Assembly (NCBI GenBank): GCA_000442125.1
Contig: KE546966.1
Location: 24,969-88,968 of the forward strand
DNA from: Opeltia flavorubescens
Taxonomy: Eukaryota; Ascomycota; Lecanoromycetes; Teloschistales; Teloschistaceae
DNA length: 64,000 nt
Direction of reading: 5' to 3'
Part shown: positions 51,102 through 62,906 of the stretch, piece after piece
How positions within the stretch are numbered: the stretch's first letter is position 1
How the letters are laid out: the number at the start of each line of letters is the position of its first letter
Program-made: the position numbers and the translations under genes
Notes under the pieces: generated by a model
Told to the model about the DNA's origin: nothing
The model's input: only the letters and a program-made list of their open reading frames with translations
Database searches by the model: none

Positions 51102-52940
51102 AAAGAGTTTCCGAATTCTTGGATCGTATATCGAAGGTAATTACACTCTGCTTCGATCGCTGCTCAATCCAAGTGTTGTATTTCAATATATATGGCTCTG
51201 GTCTCTGACTCTTGCATCTAATTGGCTGGAGGACGGGGCTTTGAGGTTTGTTCGGGGCAGCCTACTTCTGCGGGTTCATGTCAATGGCAAGGAAGGATGG
51301 CCATTTTCGGCGACGGGTGCAGGCTGGAAATGAACATAATGTGTAATGGTAATGTTGCTCATTGTTAGAATAATCTATAGTCAAAGCACCTCGATTAGGG
51401 CTGTTAGCCTTGTACTCTCCTGTTCTGTTCTCTCAGTCTCTAAACTCTTATTGCCTATCTTTACCGCTTGGAATGTACATTGACTGCTGGTGGAGTAATG
51501 GATTTCGGTCATTCCTTTAGTCTAATTTGTGGATCTGTAATTAATCATCGTCGGACTTCTCACTCAATATATGTCAACACGAAATACGGTACACACTGAA
51601 CATTTCTACCAGATTGCATGATGACTAGACAGTGTAGAATGCTCGAGTCATATAGAGAAGTCGACTTACGCTAGCAGAATATTCGAGTCTTCTTTGGTAG
51701 CAATTAGCGACACGTCAGTCTATCAATGTTTCGCTGATTGGGCCAACGAGATGGCGAATGCGCGATGACGCAATGGGAATTTCGCATCAAGCCTGATTAA
51801 GCACTAGCGCTCTGTCGCGCAGTTTTGTTGTTCTTCGATATGCTTTCCAACGCAAAAGCTTGAGCTAATCGATCATCTATACATCTATGGTAAACCATCA
51901 AATTACAGTAGCGTGCATCTCAAGATATACCAACATCGGCAATTTATCCTTCCTATCGGCGTCTTTCAGCTCAAATATACAATCAAGCTTCTTTACCGGA
52001 AGACAAGCTTGTCTAGGTAGCAGTTCGCCGGATGTATGCGATTGATTGGTTGGTGCTTTTAACATAGGAACGATATGTGGCACATTGCGGCAAATTGTCA
52101 CGGGGGAAGAGCAAGCCATCAATCCGTTTTATTCAGCATCATCGTTCCCCTCGTATCAACAGCTCGAACCGGCGCTTAAAAAACTTAAAAATCTTCATGG
52201 ATGTACTCCCTCCTATCCTCGCTCGCTGGAGAAACAAGATCTTGCATTTATTTCCAGTTATCTATCATCTCTTTCGAGTTACAAGGTTTCAACAGCGGCG
52301 CTCTCCGTAGTCCGTACCCTACTCGAATGTCTCGGAGTCAAGCTTCATGCGCGTAGAAAGCGTCGCATTGCCCTAGTGTACAGTTTAGTCCCTCTACGAG
52401 CTCATGCACCTCGAATACAAGCTTCTGCGCTTGATAAAGATGCGCGAAAACAGGGGAGATTTTTCTTCCCTCAGCTCTTGCAATTCACCACTCCAATCAA
52501 GCACTGGGTCGAATGACAACAATAGCTATCACTGACCATACTCTTGCATCATACTCCGACACAGCATACGACATTAACCGGGGAAACGAGAGAACAATCT
52601 ATTCTCAACCCTCGTTGCGCCCAATGAACAAGAAAGACACTGGACCCTTTGCCTGCACCCGAAAGTCGAGGGACGGGATATAGTAAGTTCTGGCTGCTGT
52701 CTGCTAGCCAATAGCGGTACATGCAAGAAGTTCGTGCATACACTGCTTTTTAAGATCTGTTCGCTAATATGGTCGCCCAGGTGTGCCAGATTGCCATAAC
52801 TATTTCACTTTTTCATTGGGCGACCATAGCTAAGCGCTAAATGCGGGGGAATCTTGCATTCACTATACTAGAAGGAGGATATGCATCAAGCTCTTGCATA
52901 TGTCAGACTGTCAATACCGCATGGCGAACATCTCCGATAG
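51102..52940. other. Intergenic, 1.8 kb
   Basis: No convincing gene. A + strand frame of 156 codons at 52,046-52,516 has no domain, signal peptide or splice support and may be chance. The stretch contains a perfect 12-bp inverted repeat at 52,768-52,828, listed separately. Confidence 0.5.
52768..52828. repeat. Perfect 12-bp inverted repeat with 37-bp spacer
   Basis: TATGGTCGCCCA at 52,768-52,779 is matched exactly by its reverse complement at 52,817-52,828. The flanks (GCTAA and GCTAAGC) extend the symmetry imperfectly. It could be a hairpin, a protein-binding palindrome or a remnant of a small inverted-repeat element. Confidence 0.7.
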
Positions 52941-54467
52941 CCGATCAATCAACCGGAAGACGCCTATAGAGATTGGGAAACACGTTTGTCGAGTAGAATT
53001 GAGGAATATAAATTCATCGTCTCGTCCCCGATTCCTCTAGTCAAGCAGGAGCTATTGACACTTTCAATCTACCTGATTAACGACTGTAGCCAGCCGCTCT
53101 GGTCTTGTCACGTCCTTGAACATACCGCCCAGGCAAACTTCAACATGGTTTTGAAGATTGGTATCGAACAAATCCCACGTCCACAATGGACATGGAAGCC
53201 TTACAATGAAAACTGGGTCTCAGCCAATTACGTAAACGAGGGCGAACCCGATCAGAAAACCAAGATCAGTCAAAGCGAGAAGAGGTTCAACTACGGCTTC
53301 AATGACTTTATCATGGTTGAATGTACCCCGGAGTATGCCTACCAGGTCCACGGCGCCTTTGAAAGCGATGCAAGCCTACCTCCAAAACACGTACGGGCTT
53401 GGATGCGCAAGACCGCAGGATACTCGGGGTCTCCTATGTTTCCAGATCTCACTTACAATCTACACAAGCACAAGTCCGGCTATACGACCATGGCTTATGG
53501 ATGGGGCATGCACGGGGACGTCTTGGACCGTAATTGCACTACCAACCAGTACTGCGACGTTGAAGGGCCCGAACCTCCTGACATGTACGGTGATGTCTTC
53601 GTCAAATTGATTCCATTGTTGATCCCCGGCGGTCTGAACCCAGACAAGAACGATACATTCTGGATCGACCTGAACAAAGGCGTACGAGCGCTGTACATCC
53701 CTGCGCGGTTTTCCTATAGCGATGACTTTCCTAATGATGCCGGGTACGCAAAAATCAGCTTCGTTGAGGACTCTGCGCGCAGTCTAGTCGATGCCACACC
53801 TTTGATCGAAGCAAATGAGTTTTCCAAAGAGCTCCTGGACGCACCCATCGATCTGGAACTCATCGACCGGAAGAACTCAGAGACCATTGCCCTCAACAAA
53901 GCATACCATATTGGAGCTTATAGCTTCGACTCGACTCTAATCGTCAACATCCCCAAGTTCGTCGAGGCCAGCTATTGGGTCTCGGTCGGTGACCCGAGCA
54001 AGGCGAAACCACATGATGCAGTCTACCTTGCCAAGAGCGACCAAATCAAAGCCACCCGCCTGCCCTACTCGGACCATGACCAGAAATGGACTTTGCCCCC
54101 GGAATACTACCGTTGGGAGAGCATCACCAAAATGCTCATGCGCACCTACTCGGGCGAGATCTCCCGCCAGGATCAAATCAACCTCCAGGAGACTTCCACC
54201 AAGGAAATTGGTGCTGGTACAGAATTCTTCGTCAACATTTTGCTCAGTGCGGCGTCTTTGATTCCATATGTGGGTCCTCTGGTCTCGACCCTGGGTGCTC
54301 AAGTGCTTGAGAACATGAAGGATCTTAGGACTGATAGTACGGAAGAGGAGGCTGAGGCTGCGGGTATTGAGGGGAAGATCTGGAACAGTATTCCTGGCGA
54401 GGCTAAGGATAAGTTGGTTTCGAAATTGGGAAATGTTGCGAGGATTTTGGGTGGATTGCGACACTGA
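52941..54467 (+). CDS. Protein of unknown function with C-terminal hydrophobic segment
   Basis: The frame is open from 52,941, after a TAG that doubles as a possible splice acceptor, to the stop at 54,467. The first in-frame ATG is at 53,145 and gives 440 residues, but the translation before it (INQPEDAYRDW, RIEEYKF and so on) reads like protein. A short 5' exon with the true start probably lies upstream; one candidate begins at the ATG near 52,881. Trp, Tyr and Asp are frequent, as in beta-sheet proteins. A hydrophobic segment with SLIPYVGPLVSTLG lies at about residues 365-385 counted from 53,145, followed by an acidic, Ala/Glu-rich helix and a basic end. Similar hydrophobic tails occur at the ends of some fungal chitinase-like proteins, but I see no GH18 motif. 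No function is assigned. Confidence 0.65.
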   Translation, partial: PINQPEDAYRDWETRLSSRIEEYKFIVSSPIPLVKQELLTLSIYLINDCSQPLWSCHVLEHTAQANFNMVLKIGIEQIPRPQWTWKPYNENWVSANYVNEGEPDQKTKISQSEKRFNYGFNDFIMVECTPEYAYQVHGAFESDASLPPKHVRAWMRKTAGYSGSPMFPDLTYNLHKHKSGYTTMAYGWGMHGDVLDRNCTTNQYCDVEGPEPPDMYGDVFVKLIPLLIPGGLNPDKNDTFWIDLNKGVRALYIPARFSYSDDFPNDAGYAKISFVEDSARSLVDATPLIEANEFSKELLDAPIDLELIDRKNSETIALNKAYHIGAYSFDSTLIVNIPKFVEASYWVSVGDPSKAKPHDAVYLAKSDQIKATRLPYSDHDQKWTLPPEYYRWESITKMLMRTYSGEISRQDQINLQETSTKEIGAGTEFFVNILLSAASLIPYVGPLVSTLGAQVLENMKDLRTDSTEEEAEAAGIEGKIWNSIPGEAKDKLVSKLGNVARILGGLRH

Positions 54468-56608
54468 TACTGAAAGATGTGAGTTTGCGATCAAACGAGG
54501 AACTGGATATGCGGAAGTAGTGATCAGAGCTCTTTCTTTTACAGAGGTTTTGATTTTAGGGTAGGACCTTTGCTGTTTTTCCATATCATAAGCGTCATCC
54601 GTAAAACTTTCAACGGCCTTATGATACTTTACGTGCTTAGTAATCCCTCTTCTGACAATTCTTAACAACGAAAATGGTCCATACATACCGGAGGAGGCAG
54701 TATCGACTATCCCATGATCCTCAAAATGGACAAACAGTAGACTCGTCACAGGTTGAGATCAAGGCGTCAACAAGTGTTAGCTTGATGATCCACCCTTCAA
54801 CCGTTTGGTAGAACAGACTCTTCGAAAATGATCCCACGACGTTAAAAGCGCAACTAATTATTTAGTCCGTTCGACCCTTCGGCAGAGCTCTTGTAGCCTA
54901 TCAAGCCTACATGCATGCCTGAGCTTGGCTTTTCCCAATTTGCGTAGCACATGTCAAGTCTTCTGGCGTGCTAATTGTCTCTCGCCCGCTACGCCAACAC
55001 CAATGCGCTGCACACTTATCACTAGTCACTTTCTAGAGACATGGTTAGCTTAGACTATTTGATAGCTGCGTTGCTTGCGTTTCCCTAGTCAGGTCCGAAT
55101 AAGACCGAATGTTTTAGGACGGAATGGATCAGATGGGGCAATCTTTTTCCTCGAACAATTGCTCCTACCACTGTGGTTTTTCTGATGTATATATGAAGCA
55201 GAGTGGTGTGTCGAGTGTATGAGGACACTGGCTAGGAATTTGGTGGAAATCTATCTCGATCTAATATCCCCTGGTCATGTGCTGATGGACGGGCCGGAAC
55301 ACACGCCAAGCTTTTGAACCTACCGGATAAATATGCAGTCAAACATCGGAGACTGAAAAGTATCAATGCTAGACCAATACATTTGAAAAATAGTCGTCAT
55401 TGTTGTGGAACAATGGCTAGGCTCCTCTAGGACAGGAGGAACACTACATCGGGCCTTTCTGTCTAGGGACACAAGTAAATCAATCTTGTTTCAAACGATC
55501 GCTCTACCTGATCCTCCATAATTCTCGACTTGATTATTGACCAGGCTGCCCCAGATACAGAGAATACGAGGTATACTATTCAGTCCGGAGCAAAACTTCA
55601 GCTAAGACATACTCAACGTTTTAGCGTGGTCTTGCTTGGGAATGATCCATGCATGAAGTCAATTTTAGGAGTAAATACAGCTGAATTCTTAGGACACGAT
55701 TGTGGTCTCTTTGCCTCAAAACTTCAACATTGGGAATTGGATTACGATTTGTCCAGATGAGTCTCATTCGACCACCATTGTTACTTCCTGTCGCCGACGA
55801 AGAGCATGTATCAGCAGGTTCCCGTTTCTATGACGTCGGTAATTTACTTGGAGTTCCTTTTCTAGGTCTTTCGGAGATACCCTCCTTTGCCAAGCCTCAG
55901 CCAGGGTTAAGGTGGCCCAAGTTATCCTAGTGTCAGACTTCGATATTGAAGATAGAACCAATAAGACGATGGATCGAGTTTCATCCCTGAAAGTATACTT
56001 GTGCTATGTATGGCAACGGTTCGAGGGGCTATATCTTCTCACACGAGCATTTGACATATGAGTGTCCCATCCCAGATCACTCATCAATTCGCTAAAGCTT
56101 GGCGTTGGATTTGGTGCCATGACCTGGGACGGGGTAGCAAAGAAAAGGAAAAGATAAATTTGGCTGGGGAGCCTTCGACCATGATCTCGCGAGCACATCA
56201 CTTCATTATCAAGTCTTGATGTCCAGGGAGCATACGATAGATCTCCTAGCTAATAGCGTGTAGGATGCACGTCAAAATATATATCTTTGCGCTGAGATAC
56301 AGTACTCCTATCGCTAGCAAGACTTTGTACGCAGGAACACTCAAAGTACGAGCAGTATACACTTCACGATGTTGACTAAAAGACACGATCGATTACTGGA
56401 ACCGTATCCATGAAACCTCTCGCAAGTCCAAGGTGGAAACAAAAAAAGCAGGCTGCGGCGCTATCACCACAGTTGACACATCAGCGCTGTCAGCCTATCG
56501 ACTTCTCTCATAGGAATCAAGCCTCAGCGAAAGAAGGTTCTGATATATGCTAGCAATCTGTAATAAGTTACAAAGAATCGAAGTCATCCTCTGCGCAATA
56601 CCAAAACA
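54468..56608. other. Intergenic, 2.1 kb
   Basis: Normal composition, with no gene supported on either strand. Only scattered frames below 80 codons occur, with no domain or consistent splice sites. Confidence 0.5.
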
Positions 56609-57184
56609 CTACCATCCAGCAATCCCCTGCGGCGGAATAACCACCCCACCCTCCCCCACAACCCTCATACCCGCATAACACCTTATACTCCTATCCGCAG
56701 TATCAAACCACCACTCCCTCGCATACACAGGCGCAAACCCTCTATTTATAGCATCACGCTTACTTTCCCAAAACTCCTCCATGAATTCAATCGGTATCGG
56801 CTGCACGGTGCATCCGAATTCCCACCGTAAACTTCCGGCTTCGACGACGAGTTGGTTGTATGGGGGACTGTTTGCGAGAGCAACTAGGATTGTGTCTCGG
56901 ACGTTGTCGAAGATTGTGGTGCCGATTTCTAGGATTAGGGGCGTGGAGGTTAGGCCCATCGCGGCGATTACGACGACTTCGAAGACGCGGTGGAAGGAGG
57001 GGAGCCAGCGAGGGGTGATTTGGGATTTTTGAAGGCTGACTGACTGGTTGGTTGATGGGATGAGAGAGGTCTCGTGGGAGGTAGGGCGGATTATCTGTTT
57101 TGGAGGTTGGGACTCTGAGGGGAGGCATGTTACTAGGCATGAGAATGAGATGATGAGGATGGTGAGGAGAGGCAGAAGCTTCAT
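56609..57184 (-). CDS. Small putative secreted protein
   Basis: 191 residues if started at the second ATG (57,182-57,184), which places a clean signal peptide at residues 1-21 (MKLLPLLTILIISFSCLVTC). The upstream ATG at 57,217 would add 11 residues before it and spoil the signal. After a Ser/Thr/Pro-rich linker (about 22-60) comes a hydrophobic helix FEVVVIAAMGL, then an LRWEFGCTV strand, an FMEEFWESKRDAI helix, and YAREWW and YAGMRVV strands. The strand, aromatic helix, strand order loosely resembles the secreted proteins at 40,658 and 60,202, at roughly half the length. There are three cysteines in the mature part at most, and no known domain. No intron is needed. Confidence 0.65.
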   Translation of the reverse strand: MKLLPLLTILIISFSCLVTCLPSESQPPKQIIRPTSHETSLIPSTNQSVSLQKSQITPRWLPSFHRVFEVVVIAAMGLTSTPLILEIGTTIFDNVRDTILVALANSPPYNQLVVEAGSLRWEFGCTVQPIPIEFMEEFWESKRDAINRGFAPVYAREWWFDTADRSIRCYAGMRVVGEGGVVIPPQGIAGW

Positions 57185-58393
57185 TGACACATAATTTGGT
57201 AATGTGCAACAGGACAAAATGACGCCCGAGACAATGGATCATGGAAATATGTCCTCATCCTTTTGGGATCCGCCACCATGCACATATCAGTTTCTGTCTA
57301 TCTGACTCAGATGACGCGACATGGATGTCATGCGATCTTTTGCAGCAATGCAATGCCGATATGACATCCTGCAATCCAGCATCTTTCCTATCATATTGCA
57401 TTGGATTTTTCACGCTTATCACAATCTCACTCGACGGGGAAAAAAGGTTTCATTGATCTGGACCCGAGCCAGTGGTATGTTTCCGGCGCTTCAGGCGTAT
57501 ATGCGAGGCTTTCGCTGTGGTTGCGGCATGAGGGACTTTTGCCGCCTACCATGTCGCCCAACTCATTGCTTGCTTGGCATCCAAGAATAGCATCAGAAAC
57601 TTAGAGTATGTACTATTGATGTCAGTCGCTGCAAATATGGTCAGGCAGGCCGACTGCAATAGGCGTTATTTGATCGCACGACTGTTCTACCATGATCAAA
57701 GTGTACATTGTTGACGATCCTGTAGAAAGATGAATGCATTGTGATAAGGGCTAGAGAATGTATGTTCCATTGTAAGCATAAGTCCACGGTTGTGGTTTGG
57801 GGTGACGGTTAGAGTCATTTCTGCTGAAGAGATACCTTTGGCTATCGAACCCTTGCTTGTTCACCCACCATAACAATATGCTTATGGGAATATTGGCTCC
57901 TTATGCTTCTAGTACACACGGTAGAGCTGCGGATGCTAGAGCCTTCCACGAAGGATGTGGAAGCTGGGGAGATCACATTGAGAAGTTCGGTGGTCGGCAA
58001 TGGAAGCAATCTCTTTGTAGGAAGCCGTAACTACTCTCATCGCAATTACTTCAGCTGAGAATACCGCGCTGCTCTCGAGGACAGCAACTTGAAAAATTCA
58101 TCTAGTCCCTCAACTTGTCAACCTTGATCAACATCCAAAGCTGTGCAATGTCCTTTTGCTTGTCGTCTGGGTGGTAGACCCACACTTTGTTGACTAGGGA
58201 ATTCAATCTAGTATGATTGGAAGATGCAAGTCAGCCATGGACTTCTCTGTACTCGTATCTCGAGGGCAGTCTCTGCCGGCATCCGCTTCACAGACGTTTA
58301 CATGGATAGAGAAAGCGAATAAACATGGCAACTGGAGTAGATAATTGAGATGTATGCACGAGGAGGGATAACCCAAGATGAAGCCAAGAAGAC
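57185..58393. other. Intergenic, 1.2 kb
   Basis: Upstream of the small secreted protein and downstream of the beta-trefoil gene. Overlapping + strand frames at 57.24-57.60 kb occur in three phases without domain content and are treated as chance. Confidence 0.5.
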
Positions 58394-58929
58394 TTACGGA
58401 TGGGTCACCATTGCCACTGAGAGTTTCGGTACCTTGACACTTGAAGGCACCCGGCTGAAGATCCTATGGAGTCCTCGTATCAATTGTTGTCTTTGCTCCT
58501 TGAATTGTATCCAACAGAGGAGACTTACCGATACAGCGGCCAATACCGATCCTTCTGATCACTATCTTTGTACACTTGGTCAAATTCCCAGTGTTGCGAC
58601 CTCCTTCCCTCTCTCAATTTGGCTGCTCTGACGGTATTACCCGATGCTATACCATCATCGGGTCCATTCTCGTCAACGTCGTCCATTGTTTCCGTCTCCA
58701 TGACGGTACCACTGGCGACATTGGTGAGTGTGACCCAGAATGTGCCACTCTGCTCTCTTTCAACGACGGATGCTCTCCAGATCTGGCGCGTACAAAAGTG
58801 GTTGAAGATTAGGGGCTCGCCTTGAAGTGCAAGAGGGGTGGTGTCAGCGCCGTCGGGGACAACGAGTGCTCGGGCATCCTCGATGTTGTAGATGATGTAT
58901 TCTTCGCCGTCCTGAGGGCCCGCTGACAT
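58394..58929 (-). CDS. Ricin-B-like beta-trefoil protein, two exons (3' end uncertain)
   Basis: Exon 1 is 58,529-58,929 and exon 2 is 58,394-58,463, separated by a 65-bp intron (GTAAGT...ATAG), giving about 156 residues. The sequence shows the ricin-type pattern: IFNHFCTRQIWRASVV with a QxW motif, FWVTLTNVASGTVM, then a second QxW-like SQHWEF near residue 112. Only about two trefoil repeats are covered, fewer than a full domain. The predicted stop overlaps a second good donor (GTAAGT), so a further exon towards 58.3 kb is possible. No signal peptide is present, so a cytosolic lectin-like role would be expected if it binds sugar; the sugar-binding residues cannot be judged from sequence alone. 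Confidence 0.55.
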
Positions 58930-60201
58930 GTTTGGCGAAGTGGTTATGATGCCTTGATGAATGATCTCGAGTCGAAAGGCAGATATTGAGCGATGGTTTC
59001 CAAGGCGAGAAAGGGGATGGCTTGGGTCACTATATAGCTCTCTGGCGCGCGGTCAAGCGGTCTTTTCTCGAGTACATCGTCGATGCACTCCAACTTGTTC
59101 TGGAGACCGTCAACGCCTCCATAAGCCTTTTGGGTTGATTTCAGACTGGACCAAGCGAGGCCTATGTCTCTATGGTGGTTCTAGATCTCCGATTTCAGCC
59201 ATCGTACCACATAACAGTGAATTCTGGAACGAGTGGGCTCAGAGCTGAACAGCGGTGGCTCATCCAAACGGCAATTGTGGCGTGGGTCTTGGCCGTGGAT
59301 AGTATAGAACCGTTACATCCCACTTGTTAGCTGCCACTTAGTTCGCCGTGACAGTCGCTGCTTCAAGTAAGTGACCCCGCACTTCACCTTGGTAGCCCAT
59401 CCATAGTTGGCAAGCTATTCAGACCGTTGATCTGCATACCATGGAGAGAACGAAACCAATTCATTGGCGACTTGTTATGATGTTCAAAGACCTTCGATTG
59501 CAAGGTGCGCAAGCGCGATCAAAACCCGCGCCAAGTCGCTCTTACTTGTCATAGTGGTCATTAATTGTGGTACATCGAATTCGAGATCTGAAGTTTTTTT
59601 CAAGGACTTCAGCATTACCCATGATGTTTGACTTCCTTGTTGCCTCTCAATGTCGCCCTTACATTGCGAGCTTTTTGACTTTCCGTAATCTTGCTACGTC
59701 CTAACAATTCCCCTTTTCCTAGTCTCTGTATGTCCCTCACGTTTTTCCATCCTACATCGAGGTTATGCTTACTTTTCTTTCCCATGCCTTGATCCATCAT
59801 CTCGATGCTCTACATCTCGGGTTTTCGAACCTAGTTCGTGAGTCCATGGGCGGTGCTTTCTATGCACCTTCGCCCGAAAATGCTATGCACACCTCATACT
59901 TCATTTCTCATCCGAACCCATATTTCGAATTCTGTATAAGGAATTTTGATATCCAGACAGCATTTGATAGGTACTCATCTGGAAAGATTGGCATGCCCGG
60001 GCCATCGCATGTTGCCAGCACGGCAATCCAAGATAGATCTACTACCAGCCGCTAGGACTTGCGCGCAAGATGCAAGGTTTCCTGCGCCAAACCGCGAGAG
60101 AGCGCTTAGATAATGTATGATGCTCACCTCCCGTGTCGCCAACAGAATGATACCATCACCTCAAGTCAGCGAGGCAGACTTTTGCTCTTTCTTCGATCAC
60201 A
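58930..60201. other. Divergent intergenic region, 1.3 kb
   Basis: Lies between the beta-trefoil gene (-) and the secreted-protein gene (+) and probably contains both promoters. A + strand frame of 96 codons at 59,765-60,055 lacks a signal peptide, domain or splice support; I do not call it. Confidence 0.5.
59031..59037 (-). promoter_or_regulatory. Possible TATA box of the beta-trefoil gene
   Basis: The palindromic CTATATAG lies about 100 bp upstream of the ATG at 58,929, a usual distance for a fungal TATA element. This is position and motif only. Confidence 0.3.
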
Positions 60202-61275
60202 ATGAAGATACTCGGCTTCGCGATCTGGGTGTCGCTGTTTGCCACATCATCGTACGCTATACCCTATCCTCTGCAGAACACAGCCCAAGCATCTTTGAAA
60301 CCTACATTATCGAGCCTAGTGAGCCCCGGGTAAGACAACCATCTCTTGGACGATGCCAATAAAAAAGGTTACTGTACTAACACAGAGAAAAGGTTGACAA
60401 ATCATGTCTTCCCCAAACCACCCCCCGGCTATCACACGAAAATAATGCGCGACCCAAAGAAAACCTTAAACCCCGTCGACACATTCCTAGTCCTAATCCA
60501 CTACCTATTTTTCTACCACCACGAAGAATGGAACAGCGATACAATCAGCAACAAGCCCTACATAGAAGTAGGAAAGAACGTAGCAATCTACGTGCAAAGG
60601 TTCCAAGACCACCGCCAAAGCCACGTGCTCACAAATGGTGATGTAATGCTGGCGATCTGGGACGCTGTTGTTGCCATGGCGGAACGGAATTGGTACTATA
60701 CTACTAACGTCGAGATTTCTATAAATGATGTGCTTGTTGGGAGGATTTGGATCACACTATTGGAAGACTCCTTGATCTTAAATCTAGACAACGATACCAC
60801 ATCGACCACCGAAGAGCGCGACATCGTCCAAGGCGGAAAAGCGAAAATTTCTGCCGATGCTCCCATACTCCTCAGCACCGACAACACCGCCAACTCCGAC
60901 GATAGCGGGATCTGGATAGATCCCACCCACCCCGAATCCCGCGTCCCCTACACATTCGACGGCCACAAAATCCTCAGCAAAGACGTCTTCACAGCCATAA
61001 TTCAAGGCCTAATCATCGTCACCCACGACGGCGCCGAAGAAACCTTTAGCTACCTCACCGCTGTCAGCGCCTCGGGCCATTGTACGATCCATATGCGCGG
61101 TGCTGGCCCTGGCCCGGGAGTCAATGCTGCGTATCTCCTAGAGAATTTAACGAGGCTAGTTGTGAGTTTGAGGCGGTTCCAGAGTATGGAGTTCGCGTTG
61201 GAGGATAGGGAGGAGGATGGGGGGTGGAAGAGGGTTATTGAGGGTTTTATGCTGTGGCTTGGTCCTCCTACGTGA
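60202..61275 (+). CDS. Putative secreted protein, two exons
   Basis: Exon 1 starts at the ATG at 60,202 and encodes a signal peptide (KILGFAIWVSLFATSSYA). A short intron with a GTAAGA donor at 60,330 and a perfect TACTAAC branch site joins it to the long second exon. Phase requires the acceptor at 60,391-60,392. A GTGAGC donor at 60,319 with the acceptor at 60,386-60,387 also works, so the junction is uncertain by a few residues. The product is about 335 residues. The mature part has an IYVQRF strand, an LAIWDAVVAMAERN helix, a VGRIWITLL strand, then DVFTAIIQGLIIV, a GHCTIHMRG strand, and an MEFALED...GFMLWLGPP ending. No known domain. Its layout resembles the protein at 40,658, which suggests one divergent family. 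Confidence 0.75.
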
Positions 61276-62906
61276 TCTTCGTCTATAAGTAGAAAATACT
61301 TTCCAATGACTGCCTCCAAACAAATGAAGTTTAGCCGTTGTATCTTTACTATAGTCATAACGCATGGCGTCTACGATCATCGCCTTGGATCACTGTTACC
61401 CCTACGCTCAACACTCCCGCACGTGGATGGAGCTTACTCATGCACGTATTCACCTTTAAGATCATTCACTCAAACAAAGTGTGATGGTCGATCACGAGGA
61501 TCAAGGGCTTGACAAACGCGGAGTACGTCAATTGAGTAAACACACTCTATGTGCATAATACATTCATTCCATCAAACTAAAATCTAACCATCTTGGAATT
61601 CATCTTCGTGCGACAGCAGCTAGAATTCGGGTACGACCACGAGAGATTACGAATTCCAAACTTGTACCCAGTATGACATGAGCCTGATTTCATCTCTAGC
61701 TTACATGCACTTGATCCAACGCTCGAGCTTAGTCAGACATCGAGAGTAAAAAACCCACGAGTACAGCTATCCCTATCTATATCCTCAAGTCTATGAATAC
61801 CCTAAGCTCACTTCACATCAGTTACCAACTAACAATGAAATGATTCTCCGACTTTAATTGTCCGATCAATCCTTATATGCTTGCATAGGGCCCACAGGTT
61901 CAGAGATTCTCTCCGAGCTGTGAGAACCATCAATACGAACCACCCATTGCCGCAAAAACAGTTTTTGTAATGAATAAACAAGCTCACCCCATCCCAAAAT
62001 CCTCCAACCCAATTCTTCAAGTCTCAAAACCGGAGCCCTTTGAACACTCATCTCGCTTCATCCAATTGCCATCTCCCCTTCTTCCCCCGAATATCTATCC
62101 CTCCAACGACGCCCCTAATCCATCTCCTTAGGATCCCCACCTCTATTCCCAGGCCTCCGATTTTCTACCCCATCTCCCCACACATCCATCCTACATTCTA
62201 CTACTTCCCCTTATCCCCGCTAGTTCCACCCGCCCCAAACATACAAACCGGTCGTCTCCGCAAGGTCGACTCTTAATCTTCTACACAGGCTTCGAACTGT
62301 CTATTTATACTCATGGCGATCCTGCTTTCACATAGCCGGATTAGCGAAGGCTGCTGGAGAAGATTCAGGGTTAATTATTCGGGAGTTGGTTGAAAAAGAG
62401 TTCAATTGTAACGTGCAGAAACAGACGGAGAGATCAACGCGTAGGATTTGAACAGGTGATGCAGTGTCGCCGAAAACTATGAGAAGTCAAAGCTCTTTGC
62501 GAGAGCCATCCACAGCCGACATGGGACGATGTATGATGCTAAGGGTGTTACCTTCCATGGATTGCGAAGGTTAACAAATTACCGATATAGAAAGGTGAGA
62601 AGATCTAGAGCGTTGACACAGAATGAAGGCATTGGAGAATAAAAATCGTGATTTTTTCATATATGTTTCTCATCCGGTCCAACGAGCTTGTTTGTTAAAA
62701 AACACTACACCGTCCCCATGCCACCCGTGCCAATCGATCATGATGTACAAAAATATCAAAAAAGAATTTCAACCAGAATCAGAAAAGTAAATTTACACCA
62801 ACGATCAGTTGACCTGAAGGAAATTATTCAGTGCGGTTGGGATAGGGCCTCTGTATTCAATAAATCAGCGACAGATACGACGAAAGCAGTAAAATATGCT
62901 GATCAC
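61276..62906. other. Intergenic, 1.6 kb
   Basis: No supported gene. The stretch 62,040-62,230 is C-rich and pyrimidine-biased (many CCC and CTTCC words) and gives a Pro-rich frame of 78 codons without other support. Confidence 0.5.

Noticed and set aside
52046-52516. Open frame of 156 codons on the + strand
   Set aside because: No domain, signal peptide or splice context; the composition looks like chance, though it cannot be fully excluded.
62440-62465. tRNA T-loop-like GTTCAAATCC on the - strand
   Set aside because: The flanking bases do not form a five-pair T arm, and no acceptor or anticodon arm can be drawn.
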